Shown: in pieces, positions 34,558 to 45,832 of the stretch
Layout of the letters: every line of letters starts with the position of its first letter
Position numbering within the stretch: the stretch's first letter is position 1
NCBI GenBank assembly: GCA_963693315.1
Contig: CAVNZG010001097.1
Location: 1-64,000, forward strand
DNA length: 64,000 nt
Source: Diogma glabrata
Taxonomy: Eukaryota; Arthropoda; Insecta; Diptera; Cylindrotomidae
Reading direction: 5' to 3'
Notes under the pieces: model-generated
Database searches by the model: none
What the model was told of the DNA's origin: nothing
Seen by the model: only the letters and a program-made list of their open reading frames with translations
Program-made: the position numbers and the translations under genes

Positions 34558-35561
34558 AGACCGGGAGGCAGCGTTGCATTTTGGTTAGTGATTTGATGCC
34601 GATTGAATTTAATTTTTATAGATAGATTAATTATATATGATGTAGAAAATATGCGTCAGCCGTCAGACTTGCGGGGGGTGTGGTTGTGGGAGACTTTTAA
34701 ACTGGTAAAAAAAACGAATTCCAAAAGTAATTTGATGCCGCTTCAAAATTTGTATGATGCATGTTTACACCATAGCAATTCAAAAAAAAGTCGTCAGCTG
34801 ATTGGCGGATGGGGGATTATACGTCAGCTCCTCGTATACATCAGTATAAAAATGCAATATAGTCAAGACCTTTCTGCATAGGATCTTGTTGAAACTTTGG
34901 CAAATGATCCAGGATTACTTGAAAATGGAAAATCTGAATTAATTTTAAATTTGGACAAAGTGGCGGGGGGTCTCCCGAACACCTCTAAGTTTAAATCTTC
35001 AATAACTTCTAATCCCGACTTATGATCTTATGGAAACTTGGTAAATAAATTTTTAGTACTGTTTCCAATATTTCTGCGTACCAACTTCCGGTTTGACAGT
35101 TCCGGTTAAAAAGTTTTTTTTCCAGGTATTTATCCCTACTGTAGCCTACAATTACCGATCGATTTTCATGAAACGTTGGTAAACGCTTTCAAGTAACATG
35201 AAAAACATTTTGTTAGCTTTTGGAGTAAATTGGATAAAGGGTTGGGGGGTCCACCATACAACAGATGGTTTTTTCCACAATGTTTTTTATGTTTGTTGGG
35301 AGCATAAAACATTCGTTCGGGAATGAATTTTGACGACACTTTGGAAAAAGATGCAAATATGTATGGCAAGAAACTGATTAGTTTTTTAGCGATAGTGAAC
35401 AAAGTGGTGGGGGTCCCCCAAATACCTGTTCTTTTTAAAGCTTAATAACATCTGCACCTGATAATCGAATTGGATGAAACTTGGTACATAAACATTTGGT
35501 ACGGTTCACAACAGTTCTGCATCCCAACTTCCGGCTTTTCATTTCCGGTAAAAAATTTTGG
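34558..35561 (+). repeat. Foldback left arm
   Basis: This arm is the reverse complement of the right arm apart from scattered substitutions and small indels. Its outer 320 bp (34,558-34,880) is hairpin-specific. From GGATCTTG(T/A)TGAAACTTTGG inward it is family A sequence. Confidence 0.9.
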
Positions 35562-35911
35562 TTTGTAATTTTTTGAAGTTTTTTCAGTGCATACAATAAT
35601 GAAGTGATTATGATGAAACTTATGGAAAAAGTTTCAATTAGTGAAAAATAGTTATCATCTTTTGGGACACATTGATCAAAGTGGCGGGGGGGTCTACCAT
35701 ACAACTGCTGAATTTTCGCACTTGGTTTTTAAAGTTTGTTGGGAGCATACAGACTTCATTCATTAATCAATTTTAGTGACACTTTGAAAAAATATGGAGA
35801 CTTAAATGACAAAAAACTGATTAGTTTTTGGACAATATTGAGATAAGTGGTGGAGGGCCTCCCGAACACCTGCTTATTGTGTCACCATTTTTGCAATGTT
35901 TGTTGGGAGTA

Positions 35912-36913
35912 CCAAACATTTTTACCGGAAATGAAAAACCGGAAGTTGGGATGCAGAACTTTTGTGAACCGTACCAAATGTTTATGTACCAAGTTTCATC
36001 CAATTCGATTATCAGGCAGATGTTATTAAGCTTTCAAAAAAACAGGTGTTTGTTTGACCCCTCACAACTTGGTTCACTATCGCTCAAAAACTAATCAGTT
36101 TCTTGCCATACATATTTGCATCTTTTTGCAAAGTGTCGTCAAAATTCATTCCCGAACGAATGTTTTATGCTCCCAACAAACATAAAAACATTGTGGAAAA
36201 AACCATCTGTTGTATGGTGGGCCCCCCAACCCTTTATCCAATTTACTCCCAAAGCTAACAAAATGTTTTTCATGTTACTTGAAAGCGTTTACCAACGTTT
36301 CATGAAAATCGATCGGTAATTGTAGGCTACAGTAGGGATAAATACCTGGAAAAAAAACATTTTAACCGGAAGTGTTAAACCGGAAGTTAGTATGCAAAAA
36401 TATTAGAAACAGTATTAAAAATTTATATACCAAGTTTCCATAAGATCATAAGTCGGGATTAGAAGTTATTGAAGATTTAAACTTAGAAGTGTTCGGGAGA
36501 CCCCCCGCCATTTTGTCCAAATTTAAAATTAATTCAGATTTTCCATTTTCAAGTGAACCTGGATCATTTGCCAAAGTTTCATCAAGATCCTATGCAGAAA
36601 GGTCTTGACTATATTGCATTTGTATACTGATGTATACGAGGAGCTGACGTATAATCCCCCATCCGCCAATCAGCTGACGACTTTTTTTTCAATTGTTATG
36701 GTGTAAACATGCATCATACAAATTTTGAAGTGGCATCAAATTACTTTTGGAATTCGTTTTTTTTACCAGTTTAAAAGTCTCCCACAACCACACCCCCCAC
36801 TACTTTAGCAGCTGACCGCCAAATTTATCATCAGCTGGAGTTAATTAATTAAAATAAATAAAAATCAACCGGCATCAAATGACTTTTTCATTTGCAACGC
36901 TGCCTCCCGGTCT
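35912..36913 (-). repeat. Foldback right arm
   Basis: This is the partner of the left arm. Its segment 35,980-36,600 is the part that aligns with 1-628. At 36,600 the hairpin-specific part starts (GGTCTTGACTATATTGCA), exactly where the free copy enters its CCCA/CA tail. Confidence 0.9.
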
Positions 36914-37093
36914 AGAATATTGTATATTAAAGTAAATATGATAAAAAATTTTTAATTATATTTAAAAAAATTAATAAATTGTGTTTTAGAAAATTAATAA
37001 AATTCCTGAAATATATATGAAATAGATTTGCTTTCTTTTTTTTTCTGTCTTTAATTTACGATATGAGAAAAGGCGGGAGTGGTGACTTTCAAA

Positions 37094-37901
37094 TGTTAAG
37101 TTACGGTTTTTGATGTTTTATTTTGATTTAATATTTTTTTATGAATATAATATTATATATTTTTTTTATTCTTCTTCAAATCCAATTTACCTAATGCGTA
37201 TAATGGAAAATTCAATCAGGAATTTATTGTTTTTCCTTCTTTTCTTCTCGAATGGTTTATGATTATTAAGATGATGATGTTTAGGATTGTCGAAATATTT
37301 CTATATATATGTTAATTTTATTATTATAAATTTTATGTAATCCCTAAGGATTCAATGAAACTAAGAAGCTAAAAAAATGAGATCCGATCAGGAACAAATA
37401 ATTCTACATTTGACAATCGTATTATAGAAAAAAGTGAAAAGCTTAAAAATTGATTTCAAAATATAAAGTTTATTTTAATTTACCAAAACCACTCCAATTC
37501 AGATAAAAACAATTCCTTACCTGTAACAAAAAAAAAAAAGAAACAGCTATTAGAATTTTAATTTATTTAAAAATTAAGAAAAAAATTACTTGATTAGGGT
37601 TCTAAAAACCATTTCTGACCACCCAACAAATCACATTCCACCACAAACAAACTTAACCCACAACTATTAATTTTTTATCTTGCACAAATTTTTCATTTTC
37701 TTTTTTTTTATTCATTTTAATCTCATTACTATTCTAGACGATATTGTTTTTCCATTTCCCAAATATAAATAAGAAACAAAATCAAAACATAAAGTAAAAA
37801 TGCAGACAATTAGTTTCCCTTTTGATCATTTACTTTTCTTTTTCTTTATGTTTATTCTTCAATTTCTTTTATCCCCCCCGTTCATATCCATTTTATGGCA
37901 T
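37094..37901 (+). repeat. Duplicated locus, copy 2 (empty site)
   Basis: This is nearly identical to 25,533-26,350. Where copy 1 enters TGTAACG (candidate Gypsy-1 LTR), this copy continues into TAACGGTGAACACACGAG and unrelated flank. No LTR remnant is present, so it looks like the pre-insertion state. Confidence 0.93.
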
Positions 37902-38764
37902 CTAACGGTGAACACACGAGTATCATAAATTTTACTATTCCTACGTTTTCTTACAGAATTTTTTACTTGTGTGAGGTGTGTCATGATAAGGTATGATAAA
38001 TTCAAATCTAAAAATATTTGTAGGATAATTTATTATTTCCAGAGAAATGAAAAAGAAAATACTGCAGACATTTTTAAATGGTTTATGTATAGCCAAGTTG
38101 AAGAGATAATTTCGGATTAGTTTTTAAGTTGAGATGTTTAATACCTTTTGTAGTAGTTGATAAATGTTTGTGAAATTTATGCTTGAAAACAGGAGTACAA
38201 GCTTTATTGTTCTGCTAATGACGAAAGTTAAGAAAATAACATTTAGACAAACACACATTGAAATATTCGGAGCGTTAAATTCAGGTAAAACAAGAAAAAT
38301 TCAGCAATTTCTCTTCACAGTGTTTTGATCAACTCGTCTCGTGTATCTCGTATAGCCGACTGTGCCAAAATTTACAAATGAATTTAGAAAAAATTTTTTG
38401 CTATATTTGTGCTTTTAACTTGTCCATTACCTGATGCTCCGATGAAGCCAAATCGGGTGCGATGCCACATTCAACTAAGCTGAATCTATTAACGTTTATT
38501 TTTTGAGATCAGGAAAATGTGAATTTTCAGTCAAGTTTTGTTTGTTCTCTAGTCTCAACAAAAGCTGTGCTCGATTTTACTCGTTTTTAACATAAAACAA
38601 ATTGCGCTAGACTCAAACATATCCATACGTCCTTAAAAAATTAATAATAAGAATTAAAATATAAATCACTAATACAAATCATGGTCTAAATCTTAATTGC
38701 CTAAGTTATACATTGTTAAGATTTAAGATGCTGATTAGGCTGGCCTTTAAAAAAAATTTATATA
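37902..38764. other. AT-rich spacer, no gene
   Basis: Nothing recognisable is seen. If copy 2 is an empty allele, this would be the original right flank of the Gypsy-1 insertion site. Confidence 0.55.
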
Positions 38765-39130
38765 TTTTGTACGGCACCCTCCCATTTCGTGTCAATACCC
38801 ATAAAAAAATTATTTGCAAAATTTGAAATCAATCGTTCAACTCTAAGGCGTGCCTCCGGCCACTTAAAGTTGACCAGAACAAAACCTCTCAACTTTAAGT
38901 GGCCGGAGGCACGCCTAAGAGTTGAACGATTGATTTCAAATTTTACACATAATTTTTTTATAGGTATTGACACGAAATGGGAGAGTGTCGTACAAAAAAA
39001 TTAAATTTTTTTTATGGTCGGAACAAAACCTTTCAACTTTAAATAGCCGGAGGCACCCCTTTAGAGTTAAACGATTGATTTCAAATTTTGCAAAAAATTT
39101 TTATGGCTATTGACACGAAATGGGAGGGTG
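38765..39130. repeat. Palindromic hairpin repeat plus a third direct copy
   Basis: A ~109-bp arm (38,765-38,873) and its near-perfect reverse complement (38,889-38,997) surround a 15-base spacer. Both carry CAACTTTAAGTGGCCGGAGG and TTGACACGAAATGGGAG or their complements. A third, more diverged copy in right-arm orientation follows at about 39,027-39,130. The two ~71-codon frames on opposite strands simply read the same palindrome. A foldback or hairpin MITE is the likely class. No target duplication was identified. Confidence 0.85.
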
Positions 39131-39606
39131 CCGCAAACTGCACAATGCAAAAAAAAAATTCTGGAGTAACCAAGGACCACAATAATGCTGATCCATTGTT
39201 GGTTTTTGTTAAAAAAATTATCCGATTTCTAGATGTCAAAGTCTGATTGTTTCGAACTTCTCCAAGTTTACATTTTGGAATTCACATTGTCAAAATTGCA
39301 CCAACTTTTACATTAGTTCAATCGCCGTTTTTCGATTTAAGAGGTTATTCGATAAAACGTCTAAGAGGTTTTAGTAGAGAAATTTCCCAATTCGACTCTT
39401 ATTCCACAATAAAAGACGGGACATAAAATTTAACAAGCGACACTGATTTCTGCCCAGGTTTTTCGATTTGTATTGACGAATGATTTTTCTCAATTAAAAA
39501 CATTCAACCAAATTTCGACCACTTGTAGAAAATTTGAAATTTTCTGTTGAACACATTTCTTTTATTATAATTCTAATATTTTAGATGTGTGGCGAATGTT
39601 TTTATT
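39131..39606. other. AT-rich spacer, no gene
   Basis: No frame or repeat was recognised. Its right end, AACAAATTTTC (39,607-39,617), is one copy of the target duplication of the RTE-type LINE. Confidence 0.6.
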
Positions 39607-39617
39607 AACAAATTTTC

Positions 39618-42600
39618 TTTTTTTTTTTTTTTTTAACGGCGTTCATGCTCCATGTAGGAGCGTTGCCAGGTTAATCAGCTTTGAATATTCACCACGGTCA
39701 TTCGCAACAGCGACATAATTACCATGGCAGCCGATTTTTTTAAGGTCGTTTAATACGTCAGTCTCCCATTGTAGTCGTGGTCTACCTCGCGGTCTACCAC
39801 TCCCTGGGGTACTAACGTACATTTTTCTAATCATTCCAGACTGTGAATCGGCTCGTAGAACATGCCCAAACCAAGCAATCCTATTAGAACGGATACAACC
39901 TATTATATCAGGACCCTCAAGAAGGTCTCTGATCTCAAAGTTATACCGGGTTCTATACTCCCCATCGTCTGTCTTAAGTGGACCAAAAATGTAGCGTAGG
40001 ATCTTACGCTCAAATACAGATAAATGCGATTCGTCATTTTGTGTAAGGGTCCACGTTTGTGACCCATACATCACAACCGGTCTAATCAATGTCTTGTATA
40101 ACTTGAGCTTGGTGTTAGTTGATACATACGGTGATCCAAGGAGAGGTTTAATTGAGTAGAAAGTTCGATTACCTGCAGCGATTCGAGCTTTAATATCTGT
40201 AAGTATGCTGTTGTTTGAGTCAAGCATTGATCCCAAATATTTAAAAGATTCAACTCCCTCAATTCGTTCATCGCCACACATCAAATCCCTCTTCTCAGCC
40301 TCTCTTGAAACATTCATATGTTTGGTTTTATTGTAGTTAATTTGCAGACCAGTTTTCCTAGCACCACTCTCAAGCGACTTGAAAGTCTCACTCATAACAG
40401 CTTCACTTCGGCCGAGGATGACAACATCATCAGCGTAAGCAATCATCTGTACTGAGTTTATTGACAAGATATTGTTATTAGTCGGTAGTTTCTTTTGACG
40501 GCACACATATTCCAAGGCTAGATTAAAAAGTATAGGAGAGATAGCATCACCTTGTCTTAAACCGGAGTCGACTTTAAAAAACTTTGATATTTCGTTCTCT
40601 ACTCGTACACAGCATTGAGAGTTCTGTACTGTCATTTTGCATAGTGATACCAGTTTACCAGGAATTCCCATTGACACCAGAGCAGACCATAGAGTCTCTC
40701 GTTCGAGAGAGTCGTAGGCCTGCCTGAAATCAATGAAAAGTTGGTGCACAGGTATGTTGAACTCTCGACACTTCTCCAAAATCATCCTTATCGAGAAAAG
40801 TGCATCGGTGGTACCTCGGCCCCGCCGGAAACCACACTGATATTCTCCAAACAGTTGTTCAGCAAAAGGATTGATTTTGGATAGCAAAATGTAGGAAAAG
40901 ATCTTATATGCTGTGCAGAGGAGAGCGATTCCTCTGTAGTTTGCACATTGTAGGCGATTACCTTTTTTATGGATTGGTATCAGCATAGCTGTGTTCCAGT
41001 CCTGTGGCATGGTTTCAGTCCGCCAGATCATTTGAACAAGTTCAAACAATCTTAAGGATAGAGTTTCGCCACCATGTACAATCATTTCGGATGTTATATC
41101 GTCGATACCAGGTGCTTTATTGCATTTTAGTTTTGACAGCGCCGCATCGAATTCCTCTTTGGTGGGTTCGTCTACATGTACCTTTGACGCACGAATAAGC
41201 TTTGCTCGTCGTCCGACTTGTTGTTGGTCACTTAAGTTGAGAAGATTCTCAAAATAAGCGGCCCAAGTATCTAAAATATTTTTAAGGTCTACTTGTAGCT
41301 CCCCATCTTCATTTTGAATAGCAGTTGATCTAGTTTGAGGGCCCTTCTTTAAGGTTTTAACCTGTTGAAAGAAGTTACGCGATTGATGTTCCTTATTGAA
41401 GCTTTCAATCTCCTCACACTGTCTCTTCCACCATTCTCTCTTCGCTCGTCTACATAGCTTTGTAACGGCTTGTCTTGCCAGTTTATAGTTTTCCTTCGTG
41501 GACCTGGTGTTGCGTCCTTGTAGACACTTCAGATAGCAATCTCTTTTGTATTGAATAGCGTCAAGGCATGCTTGATCCATCCATGGCTTCTGGGAGTGGT
41601 TCTGTGGTCGTCCAAGTATTCCCTCAGCAGCGCTTAAAACAGCATCTTTTAGCAAATACCATGACTTATCAACGTCTCCATTAATGGTTTCCGATTTCTC
41701 CAATGTTTCGGCAATATGGATTTGATATCTCTCTTCTGTTTCAGCATTCTTTAATGATGAGATGTTAAAACGTTTCCGTTTATTGAATTTTGGAATGCCT
41801 GGATTTGGGAAGTGGAACCTTATCGTTGCACATACAAGGAAGTGATCACTTCCAATGTATGCACCTCTAAAGGATCGCACATCCCGAACGCTCGAAAAGA
41901 AACCTGCTGTTACTTGAACGTGATCAATTTGATTTCGAGTGTTTCCATTCGGTGAGACCCAAGTCTGTTTATGAATCGATCGATGCGGAAAGAACGTACT
42001 GGCAATTCTCAAATTATTTGATAATGCAAACTCAGTCATTCTCTCACCATTATCATTCGAATTCAAATGCAGGCTGTTGGGACCCACCACATTTCCATAA
42101 GAGATATCTCTTCCAACCTGTCCATTAAAGTCACCAAGAACCATAATGAAGTCGCGTGTTGGTGTTTGTTTCATAACCTCTTCCAGTGCTATGTAGAAAT
42201 TATCCTTCTCGTCGACGGTCTTAGCTTCAGTAGGTGCATGCACGGCAATAAGAGAAATATTGTTGTATGTACCACGTACACGTAGGTAGCAGATCCTCTC
42301 ACTGACCGGGATGAATTTCATCACGGCTTCTTGTATGCGTGCACCAACAAGAAAGCCAGTACCAAATTCTCTTCGGGAAGGATGACCACTACAATATAGA
42401 GAGTGACTATCCAAATCTTGTTTTCCGATTATCGGCTGTCTAATTTCTTGTAGAGCAATTATATCCATCCTATACCTCTCAGCCTCTGTTTCCAGACTTA
42501 TAAGAGCATCAGGAGCGCTCAGGCTGCGCACGTTCCACGTTCCGATTCGGTAGTCTGGTCCTTTTTCACGTCCAGGTAAAATTGTGTTTTTTTGTCCGGG

Positions 42601-42712
42601 TCTGTTATTCTTTTTCTGATAACCAAATTTAACATATGAGTTTTTTTCCGGGGTTAGGGTGTTAACCTTAGGCCCAACCCAAATTGTCGTGAATGGGTCC
42701 AAGAACAAATTG
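39618..42712 (-). mobile_element. RTE-type LINE, 5'-truncated, with 11-bp target duplication
   Basis: The element lies between two exact copies of AACAAATTTTC (39,607-39,617 and 42,713-42,723). On the minus strand it begins inside an open frame and ends with TGA, eight bases of 3' UTR (AACGCCGTT overlapping the boundary) and a 17-base poly(A), seen as T at 39,618-39,634. Such a tiny 3' UTR and the combination of ANYRGIALL, FIDFRQAYDSL and LRQGDAISP motifs point to the RTE clade. The clean target duplication shows a completed, fairly recent target-primed insertion. Confidence 0.93.
39643..42711 (-). CDS. RTE-type endonuclease-reverse transcriptase, no start codon
   Basis: This frame of about 1,020 residues has no internal stop. 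The endonuclease begins with YRIGTWNVRSL and has IALQEIR, LGDFNGQVG and IGSDHFLV. The RT has MLIPIHKKGN, NYRGIALL, QCGFRRGRGTTDALF, motif A FIDFRQAYDSLER, LRQGDAISPILFN and active-site AYADD (40,426-40,440). The C-terminus has VMYGSQTWTL, ILRYIFGP and GRPRGRPRLQWETD, as in RTE proteins and in host genes that captured them. The insertion starts in frame about 50 residues before the endonuclease, without an ATG. The first Met falls inside the endonuclease, so the copy is 5'-truncated and probably not expressed as a full protein. Confidence 0.93.
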   Translation of the reverse strand, partial: NLFLDPFTTIWVGPKVNTLTPEKNSYVKFGYQKKNNRPGQKNTILPGREKGPDYRIGTWNVRSLSAPDALISLETEAERYRMDIIALQEIRQPIIGKQDLDSHSLYCSGHPSRREFGTGFLVGARIQEAVMKFIPVSERICYLRVRGTYNNISLIAVHAPTEAKTVDEKDNFYIALEEVMKQTPTRDFIMVLGDFNGQVGRDISYGNVVGPNSLHLNSNDNGERMTEFALSNNLRIASTFFPHRSIHKQTWVSPNGNTRNQIDHVQVTAGFFSSVRDVRSFRGAYIGSDHFLVCATIRFHFPNPGIPKFNKRKRFNISSLKNAETEERYQIHIAETLEKSETINGDVDKSWYLLKDAVLSAAEGILGRPQNHSQKPWMDQACLDAIQYKRDCYLKCLQGRNTRSTKENYKLARQAVTKLCRRAKREWWKRQCEEIESFNKEHQSRNFFQQVKTLKKGPQTRSTAIQNEDGELQVDLKNILDTWAAYFENLLNLSDQQQVGRRAKLIRASKVHVDEPTKEEFDAALSKLKCNKAPGIDDITSEMIVHGGETLSLRLFELVQMIWRTETMPQDWNTAMLIPIHKKGNRLQCANYRGIALLCTAYKIFSYILLSKINPFAEQLFGEYQCGFRRGRGTTDALFSIRMILEKCREFNIPVHQLFIDFRQAYDSLERETLWSALVSMGIPGKLVSLCKMTVQNSQCCVRVENEISKFFKVDSGLRQGDAISPILFNLALEYVCRQKKLPTNNNILSINSVQMIAYADDVVILGRSEAVMSETFKSLESGARKTGLQINYNKTKHMNVSREAEKRDLMCGDERIEGVESFKYLGSMLDSNNSILTDIKARIAAGNRTFYSIKPLLGSPYVSTNTKLKLYKTLIRPVVMYGSQTWTLTQNDESHLSVFERKILRYIFGPLKTDDGEYRTRYNFEIRDLLEGPDIIGCIRSNRIAWFGHVLRADSQSGMIRKMYVSTPGSGRPRGRPRLQWETDVLNDLKKIGCHGNYVAVANDRGEYSKLINLATLLHGA

Positions 42713-42723
42713 AACAAATTTTC

Positions 42724-43925
42724 AAAATGTTTAAATATAGCATGCGATGTTTTCCTTTCAAAATAAATAAAACAAATTATTTTTATAATTACTAACTATC
42801 GAAAGCTTTGGAGATAGTTTAAGTGAATGCAATCTTGCCAGTGTGTGCTTTGTGTTCCTTTTTTTATTATTTTTTTGTGGTATTTTACTATATTAAGTAC
42901 GTAAAGTTTACACTGTTCAAGTTGTCAGGTTTACAATTTGCTATCCAAAACACTCCCCCTCTAGTGTTATCAAAGATGGGAGACATAAGAGTAAGAAAAA
43001 AGGAGAAGTTTTAGAGTGGGAGAGCACTAAGAAAGCGAGCGGCAATTTTAGATGCTTTTTTGGTTTGTGTAATTGTGGATACAGGGTGGCATATACTTTG
43101 TTAAGGAATGGAAATAAATCTAACCCCTTTTAGTTGATACAATAGCGTCAGCGAAACGTTGTCCCGTTTCTTTTGAGGAAGAAGAAGAAGAACAGGATGT
43201 GTCTGAAGGAGTAGAATGAGCGGTTTATAAATTTTAGTTATATTCTCTTCAGACACTCCCTTAAAGCAAAGTTTCAATCTGTCGATGGGAGCTCGAAGTG
43301 TTAATAACAAAATTCTTATCATCGCGGCTAGCTACTTTAAAATAACCTTCGTATGCAGAAAACTACACTTGTTCTAGAATCTCTTTGGAATTTTGGCGCA
43401 ATTAACGTATTAAATCCGTACATGCTTTAAAAATGAAAACTTTAGGAGAAGCGTCTTTTGTAGTAAAAGAGGGGCGGAACAACATTAAAATGTTGTTTCA
43501 GTTGTGGACTGTCGAACTGAGGAGTGAAATTAGAATTTGAGCTAAACAATTGTTCAGGAAAACATATGCTAGTACCGTAGACTCTGACGATGTAGATTGG
43601 AAATCTTCATTAGAAGTGATTCGCAAATCGAGTGATATTATAGACCATGATAGCAGTATTGAGAACAAATTCAGTTTCAACGTTTGATGAATTCGATACA
43701 TTTAAGATTGTAGCTTGTAGTTCATTTGCGTTTGAAACCGATAAGTTTTAAAATTAAATTGCAATTTTTTTTTTTCAAATTCAAATTGTTACTATAAGGA
43801 AGTTTATATTATTATTAATAAAATAAAAAATAAACAGTAAAAAGTATATTTTTAATGCAATATTTTAATTCAAAAGTGACAAAAGCACACAAACAGTGAA
43901 TAATATGGAAAACCATAATAACAAA
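42724..43925. other. Spacer, no recognisable gene
   Basis: Frames of 60-75 codons occur (for example on the minus strand at 43,101-43,322) but show no domain. A GAAGAAGAAGAAG run lies near 43,180. Given the relics to the right, parts may be eroded retrotransposon sequence that can no longer be read. Confidence 0.5.
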
Positions 43926-43929
43926 TATA

Positions 43930-44126
43930 GCAATAAGTTTTGATAAATAGCTGAAAACACTGGATTCGAATTGGGAGCCCTGATCAGTGACAATTGGAGT
44001 AACGGAAGAAAGGAAGGAGGAAAGGTTCCAAGAAGGAAGGTTTGACATAAACTTGACTTGTGTTGTCATGTTAGTCAGTCCTGGTTCACTTAGAAAATAT
44101 GAAAATGCAAGAAAGCAAGACTGCAT
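43930..44126 (-). pseudogene. Gypsy integrase core fragment
   Basis: On the minus strand, 44,000-43,932 translates to TPIVTDQGSQFESSVFSYL. This matches the neighbourhood of the second catalytic Asp of Gypsy integrases (family pattern TDxGxQFES). The flanking residues are compatible with eroded integrase. It is in the opposite orientation to the Gypsy relics that follow, so it comes from another insertion. Confidence 0.7.
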
Positions 44127-44939
44127 CAGTATCTCGCAAAAATCTTAGCTTTGGAAACAGAAGATAGAACAAAAGAGCCGTATTAGCAGCTTCAGAGCCT
44201 TCTGTAATAATAGCTTTGCACTAGCAAAAGACAGTGTAAAATTAAAACTTTGCTGAAAAGGCCAGATGGTATGTATACGAAGAGCGAGCAGAAGAAAATT
44301 ACACTTTTTTTAGAATCATTTTTTATGAAGGGGATTAGAGCATGAAGCATGGAGGACAGTAGACTCAAGTGGCAACAGAAGAAAAAAACCAGCCCAGAGG
44401 ACTGAATGGTTACTTTGTAGGAATTTCCAGATTCCTACATCAAGAAACCTAAAAAAGAGACAAAAATCTGACAATTCAAAATAAATCGAATCGAGTCCAC
44501 TGCACTAATATGTAGAACATTAAATGCCGGCATATAGATGGAGTGCAGTAGTAGTAGTCTGGTCACATTTATAAGACCGACGTTAAGTGTTTTCGTTCTT
44601 TTTGCAATAATAAAATCGTCTAGATCATCTAGACTGGTATAGAACGTGCAAGCGCTATAAGCGACGGATCAAATTGCTGTTATATTCAAATTCATTGTGA
44701 AGCGTTTTGTGTGTAATAGAACAAGGTAATTTAATATTTAATCATGTGTTACTATTTGTTTTAATTTATATTCATATTGTTTAGTTCCTACTGTATAGTA
44801 AATACTTTTAAAACGTACTTTTGGTGTATGATTATTGAGAGTTAATGTTGGAAGGCGTGTAAGAGATTAGGACTTCCACAACTTTCACTCCTATGAACTT
44901 TTTATTAAGACGAAAAGTTAACCATTACGAACTCTACGA
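44127..44939. other. Spacer, probably eroded retrotransposon
   Basis: No readable frame is present. Its position between two Gypsy fragments and the lack of low-complexity A/T runs suggest old element sequence, but I cannot support an assignment. Confidence 0.35.
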
Positions 44940-45790
44940 GCGTCATCGAGCAAAATAAAAGTCCTTAGAATTGCCCGCTTCTTAGAGTTCCGAAAAAATC
45001 AAGCAATGGTCTCAAAATGTGGCGAATATTGGTAGACTTTCGAAAATTATATGATGTTCAAAAACAAATCAACGACATTTGGATCAACTTTGCAATTCAA
45101 GTTACTTCAGTACAATTGATCTAGCTAGCGGGCATCATCAGGTTTCATTAGACAAAAAAGATTCATACGGGTGTCTTTTGGTGTTAAATGGACACCCTCT
45201 TTTTTTCGTTTAATGAATGCCATACTCACGGTTCTAAAATAGGCTCATGAGTTTCGGGTATTTTGATGATATAGTACCGTATACTACGATTTCTAAACTC
45301 ACAATAACAAATAAAAAGACGTATTCGAATGTCTTCGTTCTCAAAATGTAAAAATAAATACATCACAAAATCAATTTCTTATGAAGGAAATTAATTATTT
45401 CGAGCATGTCATAACTTTTCAAGGCATTATCAACGAAAAATAAAAACTATAATAAATTACCATGTACCTAAAAGCGCCAAAAAATAAAATCATTTCTAAG
45501 TTTAGCTTGATTTTTTCGCCTTTAATCAACTTGCTGAAAACAGAAATTTCCCATACTGTAGTACAACACCCATACTATAGTATCCTGAGTTCTTAAAAAC
45601 ATTCATAATAACCTCTGACACTAGTGGAACAGCTATAGGGGCAAATTTATTCCAAGCCATGACTCGACACTAATCTTAAAATTGCGTAAGCCAGTCGAAT
45701 GTTCCATACAGCTGAAAAAAAGTTGTCATCAAATTTAATATATTATTACACGGCTGTCACCAATTTATGTTATGACTCTCAATTCTTTTG
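44940..45790 (+). pseudogene. Gypsy RT-RNase H relic, unit 1
   Basis: With several stops and frame changes, the plus strand still reads KMWRILVDFRKLYDV, LASGHHQVSLDKKDSYG and RLMNAILTVLK. These correspond to the family pattern WR.VVDFR.LN, DLASGYHQI and RLMN.VL of 17.6/297-like Gypsy RT. Later pieces match RNase H (TSDTSGTAIGA-like). It is tandemly repeated, more or less intact, at 46,215-47,165. Confidence 0.8.
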
Positions 45791-45832
45791 AAATTTTGAA
45801 CGACACATTTATAAGGGTTAAACATGGGGATG

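Larger units (their letters stand above)
34558..36913. mobile_element. Foldback element with ~1-kb inverted arms
   Basis: AGACCGGGAGGCAGCGTTGC at the left end is matched exactly by its reverse complement at the right end. Both ends are flanked by the 5-bp direct repeat AGAAT (34,553-34,557 and 36,914-36,918), a plausible target-site duplication. The arms (34,558-35,561 and 35,912-36,913) are about 90-95% alike by eye around a 350-bp spacer that itself resembles arm sequence. No transposase is encoded, so it is non-autonomous. The arms contain diverged modules marked by ACCGGAAGT...CCGGAAGTT and GTTCGGGAGACCCCCC, related to the free repeat at 1-628. Confidence 0.92.

Noticed and set aside
38758..39004. 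Two mirror-image 71-residue frames on opposite strands
   Set aside because: Both are the two arms of a palindrome, so their similarity is structural and not evidence of paired genes.
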